Source of the DNA: Sphingomonadaceae bacterium
GTDB lineage: Bacteria; Pseudomonadota; Alphaproteobacteria; Sphingomonadales; Sphingomonadaceae
Reading direction: 5' to 3'
NCBI GenBank assembly: GCA_947442095.1
Contig: CANEVG010000049.1
Location: 1-13,544 of the forward strand
Length of the DNA: 13,544 nt
Made by a program: the position numbers and the translations under genes. The notes under the pieces are model-generated. The model searched no databases. It saw only the letters and a program-made list of their open reading frames with translations, and had not been told where the DNA came from. Shown piece by piece: positions 1 through 5,062 of the stretch. The first letter of the stretch is position 1, and the number at the start of each line of letters is the position of its first letter.

Positions 1-135
1 ACTGGTGATATATTTCGAAATGTAAACGGCTTACACGGCCTCAAACTGGCAAGTATTCCAGTCAATCAATGCTCAATCTCGTCTTTCCTTGAGAAGTGTT
101 CCGACGAGCAGATCTGGGACGACTTTGCAAAATAA
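1..135 (+). CDS. 3' end of an unrecognised low-GC gene (partial)
   Basis: The frame beginning at base 1 is open for 44 codons and ends in TAA at 133-135, so this is probably the C-terminus of a gene that starts left of the window. The peptide has mixed, protein-like composition and ends in LEKCSDEQIWDDFAK; it contains two cysteines and an acidic tail. I do not recognise the family. By direct count 58 of 135 bases are G or C (43%), well below the genes to the right (for example 41 of 60 in bases 241-300). That suggests an accessory or transferred gene, or simply an AT-rich gene end. Its stop lies 36 bases before the transporter start, in the same direction. A 44-codon open frame in AT-rich DNA is not proof of coding, so confidence is moderate. 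Confidence 0.5.
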   Translation, partial: TGDIFRNVNGLHGLKLASIPVNQCSISSFLEKCSDEQIWDDFAK

Positions 136-171
136 TCTTGGTGTATGCTTTAGCGGGATTTGAAGAGTATT

Positions 172-1761
172 ATGGCAACGTCACTCAAGAATGAATCGCT
201 ATTCATGAATTGGCGGGCGGATTTGCCCTCGTCAATCGTGGTTTCGCTGGTTGCTTTGCCGCTGTGCCTCGGGGTCGCGCTGGCTTCGGGTGCCCCGTTG
301 TTTGCCGGGCTGGTTTCAGGGATCGTTGGCGGTATAGTCGTTGGTGCGCTCAGCCGTTCGCGCCTGTCCGTCAGCGGGCCGGCAGCAGGGCTTACCGCTA
401 TCGTCCTCGCCGCGATCGAGGGCTTGTCGAGCTATGAGGCTTTCCTGCTTGCGGTATGCCTTGCCGGCGTGATGCAGATCGGCTTTTCCTTTTTGCGCGC
501 GGGCATTCTGGCGGAATTCGTGCCGTCCTCGGTCATCACCGGAATGTTGGCCGCGATCGGCCTGATTCTGATCCTCAAGCAGATGCCACATGCCATCGGC
601 TATGATGGCGACCCCGTCGGCGATTTCGCCTTCGGCCAGAAAGACGGTGGGAACACGTTCTCAAGCGTCGTCGCAATGCTGCGCGACGATATCCAGTGGG
701 GCGCGTTGCTTGTGGCCTTGGTCAGCCTCATGTTCCTGTTCTGGTGGGACAAAGTGCGCCCAAAGGAAGGGCCATGGCGCTTCCTGCCCGGCCCGCTGGT
801 TGTCGTGGTGTTCGGCGTTGCGGCCAATGCCTGGTTCCAGCACTTCATGCCCGCACTCGTCATCGCGCCGACCCATCTTGTTGCCGTGCCGGTCCCTGCC
901 ACGATGGCCGGCTATGTCGATCTGCTGCAGATGCCCGATATCGGCGCAATCGGCCGGGGCGAAGTGTGGATTGCAGCTGCCACCATCGCCATCGTCGCCA
1001 GCCTTGAATCGTTGCTCAGCGTGAAGGCGGTCGACGAGATTGATCCTCAGCGCCGCGTGACCGACAAGAACCGCGAACTGCTGGCGCAAGGCTGTGGCAA
1101 TCTTGTTGCCGGCTTTTTGGGCGGCATCCCGGTCACCTCGGTGATCGTGCGCAGTTCGGCCAACGTCGATGCGGGGGCAAAGTCGCAGCTCTCGACCATC
1201 CTGCACGCGGTGTGGCTGCTGGTCAGCGTGCTAATGATCCCGTGGATTCTCAATCTGATCCCGCTCTCGGCACTAGCCGCCGTGCTGATTGCCACCGGCT
1301 GGAAGCTCGCCAAGCCAAGCCTGTTTGCCGAACGCTGGGGCCAGGGGCTGACCCAGTTCATTCCGTTTGTCGCTACGGTGGTGGCGATCCTGTTCACCGA
1401 TCTGCTGATCGGTATCGCCATCGGCATTGCCATCGGGCTGAGCTTTGTGGTCTGGCGCAATATCCAAAACGCCGTCACCGTGATCCACCACGGCGAGGAT
1501 GTGATGGTGCGCGCGCGCCGCAATCTCTATTTCGTCCACAAAGCCCAGCTGCAGGAAGCGCTTGCGGCGATCCCGGACGGCAAGACGGTGCTGATTGACC
1601 TTTCGGCCACCAACTATGTTGATCTCGACAATATCGATATCATCAACGCTTTCGCCAAAGCCGCGCCCTATCGTTCGCTGCGCGTGGTCATCAAGGGCGA
1701 TGCGCGCGGCGAAACGTCCAAACGCATTCGGGCGCCGCTGACCCGTGCCCGCGCAACCTGA
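172..1761 (+). CDS. SulP-family anion transporter with short STAS domain, probable bicarbonate carrier
   Basis: This is an inner-membrane anion permease of 529 residues. Residues 20-430 are a string of hydrophobic segments carrying SulP hallmarks: SVSGPAAGLTAI near 66-77, ASLESLLSVKAVD near 276-288, and the conserved NRELLAQGCGNLVAGFLGG stretch at 300-318 followed by PVTSVIVRSSA. Residues about 435-510 form a short cytoplasmic STAS domain (core DLSATNYVDLDN at 476-487), truncated against full STAS domains. The ATG at 172 is preferred because GAAGAG (162-167) precedes it; an in-frame TTG at 160 would add four residues. SulP proteins move sulfate, bicarbonate or dicarboxylates. A carbonic anhydrase gene starts 27 bases downstream, and this pairing is known for SulP proteins thought to carry bicarbonate. 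Bicarbonate as substrate is therefore an inference from context, not read from the sequence. Confidence 0.93.
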   Translation: MATSLKNESLFMNWRADLPSSIVVSLVALPLCLGVALASGAPLFAGLVSGIVGGIVVGALSRSRLSVSGPAAGLTAIVLAAIEGLSSYEAFLLAVCLAGVMQIGFSFLRAGILAEFVPSSVITGMLAAIGLILILKQMPHAIGYDGDPVGDFAFGQKDGGNTFSSVVAMLRDDIQWGALLVALVSLMFLFWWDKVRPKEGPWRFLPGPLVVVVFGVAANAWFQHFMPALVIAPTHLVAVPVPATMAGYVDLLQMPDIGAIGRGEVWIAAATIAIVASLESLLSVKAVDEIDPQRRVTDKNRELLAQGCGNLVAGFLGGIPVTSVIVRSSANVDAGAKSQLSTILHAVWLLVSVLMIPWILNLIPLSALAAVLIATGWKLAKPSLFAERWGQGLTQFIPFVATVVAILFTDLLIGIAIGIAIGLSFVVWRNIQNAVTVIHHGEDVMVRARRNLYFVHKAQLQEALAAIPDGKTVLIDLSATNYVDLDNIDIINAFAKAAPYRSLRVVIKGDARGETSKRIRAPLTRARAT

Positions 1762-1788
1762 TCCCCCGGATACCAGGACACCCGTTAC

Positions 1789-2427
1789 ATGCAGGAAATC
1801 CCCCAGCTTTTGCTTCACAACCGGGCCTGGGCGGCCGAACAGTTGGAGGAAGACCCCGAGTTCTTCCGCCGCACGCTCGATGGCCAGAAGCCCGCCTTCC
1901 TGTGGATCGGCTGCTCCGACAGCCGCGTCCAGCCCGATCACTTTACCCAAGCCGCGCCGGGCGGGCTGTTCGTCCATCGCAACATTGCCAATCTGGTGCG
2001 GCATGATGATGCCAACCTTATGGCTGTGCTAGACTTTGCGGTGATGACGCTGGGCGTGGAAGACATCGTGATCTGCGGCCACTATGGCTGCGGCGGCATT
2101 GCCGCCTCATTGGGCAAGCTGCCGAGCGGCCCGGTGGGCCATTGGCTGGAACATGTCGTCGATGTGCTCGATGCGCACCGCGAGGCGGTCGAAAGCCTGC
2201 ATGAGCCTGACGCGCGCGTGAACCGGTTGGTGGAGATCAATGTCCGCGATCAGCTGCTGCATCTGGCGCAGACCTCCACCGTGCAGGCGGCCTTTGCCGC
2301 CGGACGGCCGCTGAAGCTGCACGGCTGGGTCTATGATCTGCGCGACGGTCTGATCAAGCCGCTGCTAGACATCGACAGCACAACAGTGCTGGAAGAGGTC
2401 GGCGCGCCCGAACGGGTGCTGGTCTAA
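1789..2427 (+). CDS. can: Beta-class carbonic anhydrase (type II, Can-like)
   Basis: A cytoplasmic zinc enzyme of 212 residues interconverting CO2 and bicarbonate. The four expected zinc ligands are C42 and D44 (in CSDSR), H98 and C101 (in CGHYGCGG), with R46 forming the catalytic Asp-Arg pair. The numbering coincides with E. coli Can. W39, R64 (in HRNIANLV) and Y182 (in GWVYD) match the Trp-Arg-Tyr triad that binds regulatory bicarbonate in type II enzymes of the E. coli and Haemophilus kind, so pH- and bicarbonate-dependent control is plausible. The length is typical. An AGGA at 1775-1778 sits 10 bases before the ATG. The gene follows the SulP gene by 27 bases and is probably co-transcribed with it, supplying or consuming the anion carried. 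The family is certain; partnership with the transporter is inferred. Confidence 0.97.
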   Translation: MQEIPQLLLHNRAWAAEQLEEDPEFFRRTLDGQKPAFLWIGCSDSRVQPDHFTQAAPGGLFVHRNIANLVRHDDANLMAVLDFAVMTLGVEDIVICGHYGCGGIAASLGKLPSGPVGHWLEHVVDVLDAHREAVESLHEPDARVNRLVEINVRDQLLHLAQTSTVQAAFAAGRPLKLHGWVYDLRDGLIKPLLDIDSTTVLEEVGAPERVLV

Positions 2428-2450
2428 AGGCGGGCCGTTCTGGTATAGCG

Positions 2451-3503
2451 ATGCGGATCAGGGTTCGCAGAGGCCTCTCACCGTTGACCAAAGCCGAGAC
2501 GTACCAGCAAGGCCAGCCGCTCGACGTCACCGTGGTCGTGGCGGCATGGAACCGCGCGGATCTGATCGCGCGCACGCTGGACAGCATCTCGGCGCAAACG
2601 CGGCTGCCGAGGCAGGTCTTAGTTGTCGATGATGCATCGAGCGACACCACGGCAGATGTTGTCGGAGACTGGATCGCCCGCCACGATCTGCCTGTCACGC
2701 TGCTGATCAATGCGGAGAACCTGGGTGTCGCCGAGACCCGAAACATTGGTCTACGGCAGGCGACCACGCGCTTTGCAGCGTTCCTTGATTCGGACGATGT
2801 GTGGCTGCCCGATGCGCTTGAACGACTGGTCATGCCCCTGGAGCAGGATGCGGATGCGGTGGTTTGCTGCGCCGATGCCAGCGTTGTGGGCGGCATTGAT
2901 GAAGGCGGTGGGGACCTGGCCTCGATCTTATTCGTCAACCGGCTGACGCTGCCAGACGATGTGATCCCGGCCCGATCCGGCCTGCCGGACGTGCTAGAGC
3001 TGGCGGACCCGGCGCGGCTGCTGCTGCTGACGAGCATTATCCCCACATGTTCGGCAGTCTTCCGGCTTGATGTGGCGCGCGCTGTGGATTTCATGCCCGA
3101 TTTCCGCACCGGCGAGGACTGGCTGTTCTGGTTGCGGCTCGCCAAGCGCGGGCGCTTCCTGTGCCGGCTGGAGCCCGTGGCCCATGTGCTGCGGCACGCG
3201 GCGAACCTGACGCACCCCAGCCGCAATGCCTTTACCGCTCGCGAGCATTTGCGCGCGCTGCTGGCCCTCGGTGACGGGTCGCTCGGCATTGTGCTGAACA
3301 AGGCGGAACAGCAGCGCGTGGCCGAAGCGACGCGCGTGAAGGTCGGCCATTGGCGCTATCACCTCTCACGGCTTGGCTTTTCGGCCTATTGGCAGGGCCT
3401 AGCCTGCCCGGAAGGCCGGGCGATCGGCGGGCGCTTGCGGCATCTCGCGGCGGACCCGCGCGGCCTCGTGCGGGCGGTGTTTGTGAAGGCGGGGCAGGGC
3501 TGA
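2451..3503 (+). CDS. Family 2 (GT-A fold) glycosyltransferase
   Basis: A 350-residue cytoplasmic glycosyltransferase with no membrane segment. The GT2 core runs from about residue 25: VTVVVAAWNRADL, then VLVVDDASSD (56-65) for nucleotide binding, ENLGVAETRN (89-98), and the metal-binding LDSDDVW (112-118, DxD-like). An ED pair at E222-D223 in TGEDWLFW is the likely catalytic base region. The C-terminal third is Arg- and Leu-rich and carries no recognised domain. The donor and acceptor cannot be read from sequence; transfer of a sugar to a cell-surface glycan or lipid is the usual role. The ATG at 2451 lies 23 bases after the carbonic anhydrase stop with only a weak AAAGG-type site upstream; the TTG at 2484 is an alternative. 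It is probably the last gene of the transporter operon, although no functional link to carbonate metabolism is apparent. Confidence 0.92.
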   Translation: MRIRVRRGLSPLTKAETYQQGQPLDVTVVVAAWNRADLIARTLDSISAQTRLPRQVLVVDDASSDTTADVVGDWIARHDLPVTLLINAENLGVAETRNIGLRQATTRFAAFLDSDDVWLPDALERLVMPLEQDADAVVCCADASVVGGIDEGGGDLASILFVNRLTLPDDVIPARSGLPDVLELADPARLLLLTSIIPTCSAVFRLDVARAVDFMPDFRTGEDWLFWLRLAKRGRFLCRLEPVAHVLRHAANLTHPSRNAFTAREHLRALLALGDGSLGIVLNKAEQQRVAEATRVKVGHWRYHLSRLGFSAYWQGLACPEGRAIGGRLRHLAADPRGLVRAVFVKAGQG

Positions 3504-3601
3504 CAGCCTTGTCCTCTCCCGCACACTTTTGCCCGCCCGCTGGACAATCCATCGGTATCGACCGCAGACGCTGCTTTGTGCCATGAACCGCGTGTGCATG
3601 T

Positions 3602-3607
3602 GAGGAG
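3602..3607 (+). promoter_or_regulatory. Ribosome binding site fixing the start of the first DJ-1/PfpI gene
   Basis: GAGGAG ends 7 bases before the ATG at 3615. This decides against an upstream in-frame TTG at 3576, which would add 13 residues that do not look like part of a DJ-1 fold. Confidence 0.75.
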
Positions 3608-3614
3608 CTCGCTC

Positions 3615-4307
3615 ATGACCGACCAGCCTTTCCGGATTGTTTTTGCCGTTTTCGAAGGCATGACCCAGCTTGATTTCACTGGTCCGCATCAGTTCCTCTC
3701 GCGGATGCCGGGCAGCGAGACTGTGGTGGCTAGCCGCGACGGCGGCGATGTCCCGGCGGCAGGCCTGATCTTCGGTGGCACGAATCGTCTGGCCGATATT
3801 GCCGCCTGCGATCTCCTCTGCGTTCCCGGCGGCTTTCCCGCCACGAAAATGGGGCTGGACCGAGCCTTCATTGCCGAAGTGCGCCGTCTTGGTCTGGGCG
3901 CCCGCTATATCACCTCGGTCTGCAACGGCTCGCTGATCCTTGCCGCAGCGGGGCTGCTGCAGGGCAAACGCGCTGCGTGCCATTGGGGCTGGCGCCATCT
4001 GCTGCCGCTATACGGTGCCACGCCCGATCCGGGCCGCGTGGTGCGTGATGGCAATGTGATCACCGGCGGCGGGGTGACTGCTGGGATCGACTTCGCGCTG
4101 ACGGTGCTGGCCGAAATCGGCGGCCCGGAACTGGCGCAATCGATGCAACTCGGTCTCGAATATGCGCCCGCGCCGCCGTTCAATGCAGGCTCGCCCAACA
4201 CCGCGCCGCCTGCGATTCTTGCCGCCTACTCGGCGCGTCTTGCGAGCATGATGCCCGCCTTCGAAGCCGAAGCGCGCGAGGCCGCAACGTTCCTGGCCGC
4301 GACTTAG
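3615..4307 (+). CDS. DJ-1/PfpI superfamily protein, isocyanide hydratase-like
   Basis: A 230-residue cytoplasmic protein made of one DJ-1/PfpI domain. The N-terminal strand FRIVFAVFEGMTQLDFTGP is typical of the isocyanide (isonitrile) hydratase and AraC-associated branch. LLCVPGG is at 67-73, and the nucleophile elbow is TSVCNGSLILAAAGLL with C103, followed by KRAACHW (118-124) and GNVITGGGVTAG. D20 aligns with the Asp that isocyanide hydratases use. The residue after the cysteine is N104, whereas characterised isocyanide hydratases have Thr there, so hydratase activity is uncertain. There is no DNA-binding domain, so it is not a GlxA-type regulator. The start is fixed by GAGGAG at 3602-3607. 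The gene stands alone 111 bases after the glycosyltransferase and converges on a second DJ-1 gene. Confidence 0.9.
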   Translation: MTDQPFRIVFAVFEGMTQLDFTGPHQFLSRMPGSETVVASRDGGDVPAAGLIFGGTNRLADIAACDLLCVPGGFPATKMGLDRAFIAEVRRLGLGARYITSVCNGSLILAAAGLLQGKRAACHWGWRHLLPLYGATPDPGRVVRDGNVITGGGVTAGIDFALTVLAEIGGPELAQSMQLGLEYAPAPPFNAGSPNTAPPAILAAYSARLASMMPAFEAEAREAATFLAAT

Positions 4308-4331
4308 TGCCCTGACCCCATGATCCCGACA

Positions 4332-4355
4332 GCCCCTCCCGCAATCGGGAGGGGC
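4332..4355. terminator. Perfect GC-rich hairpin between convergent DJ-1 genes, probable bidirectional terminator
   Basis: Two 10-base arms, GCCCCTCCCG (4332-4341) and CGGGAGGGGC (4346-4355), are exactly complementary around a CAAT loop. The hairpin lies in the 57-base gap between two convergent stop codons (4307 and 4365). Neither side has a run of T, so it is not a textbook intrinsic terminator; it may end transcripts weakly or protect 3' ends. Confidence 0.7.
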
Positions 4356-4364
4356 CAGCCGCGC

Positions 4365-4946
4365 TTAGAGCTCTTCGATGTCGTCGTCTTCCTCTTCCGC
4401 ATCGTCTTCGTCTTCCTCTTCGGCTTCTTCCAGCGCGTCGATCAGGGCTTGGGCGAAGGCGGGAATATCCTCGGGCTTGCGGCTGGTGATAAGGTTGCCG
4501 TCGATCGCAACCGCCTGATCGACCACTTCGGCTCCAGCGTTTTCCAGATCGGTGTGGATCGAGGGCCATCCGGTGACGGTGCGCCCATCGACAATGTCTG
4601 CCTCGATCAAGAGCCACGGTGCGTGGCAGATTGCGGCGATCGGCTTGTTTTCCGAATCGAAGTCTTCGATCAACTCGATCACCCTGTCGTCCATGCGCAG
4701 GATATCCGGGTTCATCTGCCCGCCGGGCAGCAGCAGGGCATCGAAGTCATCGGCGGAAACGTCCTCGATGTCCTTGTCGACCTTGATCGGCTTGCCCCAG
4801 TCGCCGTCATGCCAGCCGCGGATCGTGCCGGGGGTGGGGCTGGCAAGAGTGGTTTCGAAACCGGCGGCTTCCAGCAGCTTGCGCGGCTCGAGGAGTTCGG
4901 ATTGCTCGAAACCGTCGGTCGCGAGAATGAGGACGCGCTTGGCCAT
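4365..4946 (-). CDS. DJ-1/PfpI (YhbO-type) protein with acidic C-terminal tail
   Basis: A 193-residue cytoplasmic protein whose first 170 residues are a PfpI/YhbO-type domain: KRVLILATDGFEQSELLEP, FDALLLPGGQMNPD, then the elbow AICHAPW. The expected catalytic residues are visible: E14 (aligned with Glu12 of the Pyrococcus PfpI-type protease), C107 and H108. The usual Gly after the Cys-His is A109. Family members are described as stress-protective glyoxalase/deglycase or peptidase enzymes; the substrate here is unknown. The C-terminus (173-193) is an unusual tail in which 17 of 21 residues are Asp or Glu, beyond the normal family end. No strong Shine-Dalgarno precedes the ATG. The gene is divergent from parC with a palindrome between them, and convergent with another DJ-1 gene. 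Confidence 0.93.
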   Translation of the reverse strand: MAKRVLILATDGFEQSELLEPRKLLEAAGFETTLASPTPGTIRGWHDGDWGKPIKVDKDIEDVSADDFDALLLPGGQMNPDILRMDDRVIELIEDFDSENKPIAAICHAPWLLIEADIVDGRTVTGWPSIHTDLENAGAEVVDQAVAIDGNLITSRKPEDIPAFAQALIDALEEAEEEDEDDAEEEDDDIEEL

Positions 4947-4970
4947 GGGATATGCTTTCGGAAGAAGGAA

Positions 4971-4988
4971 CGGATCAGGATTGATCCG
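4971..4988. promoter_or_regulatory. 18-bp palindrome, candidate operator between the DJ-1 gene and parC
   Basis: CGGATCA and TGATCCG are perfect 7-base inverted arms around GGAT. The site begins 25 bases upstream of the minus-strand DJ-1 start and ends one base before a consensus -10 hexamer facing parC, so a bound dimer would cover the -35/-10 spacer of the parC promoter. No matching regulator gene is in the window. Confidence 0.45.
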
Positions 4989-4989
4989 G

Positions 4990-4995
4990 TATAAT
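4990..4995 (+). promoter_or_regulatory. Consensus -10 box of a probable parC promoter
   Basis: TATAAT is a perfect sigma-70 -10 hexamer about 68 bases before the preferred parC start. No good -35 TTGACA lies 16-18 bases upstream. If it is used, transcription begins near 5002. That rules out the in-frame ATG at 4994, which lies inside the hexamer, as the translation start. Confidence 0.5.
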
Positions 4996-5012
4996 GATCG
5001 GGGGATGCGAGG

Positions 5013-5029
5013 GTTCCGGGCTGTTCCGG
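5013..5029 (+). repeat. Tandem GTTCCGG direct repeat in the parC leader
   Basis: GTTCCGG occurs at 5013-5019 and again at 5023-5029, a spacing of 10 bases or about one helical turn. It lies just after the predicted transcription start of parC. It could be a second protein-binding site or chance in GC-rich DNA. Confidence 0.3.
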
Positions 5030-5062
5030 AAGCGCGGTCCGCTTGCTATGTGGGTCCCTAGC

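Noticed and set aside
160..171. TTG start at 160 for the SulP transporter
   Set aside because: The ATG at 172 has GAAGAG upstream and is the more usual start; the extra four residues add nothing to the fold.
3496..3510. Small hairpin across the glycosyltransferase stop codon
   Set aside because: Six pairs including one G-U around a 3-base loop, with no T-run. Too weak to call a terminator.
4994..5062. Longer ParC starting at ATG 4994 or 5048
   Set aside because: 4994 lies inside a consensus -10 hexamer, and the extra N-terminal residues (GGCEGSGLFRKRG) do not resemble ParC. 5048 cannot be fully excluded but has no good ribosome binding site.
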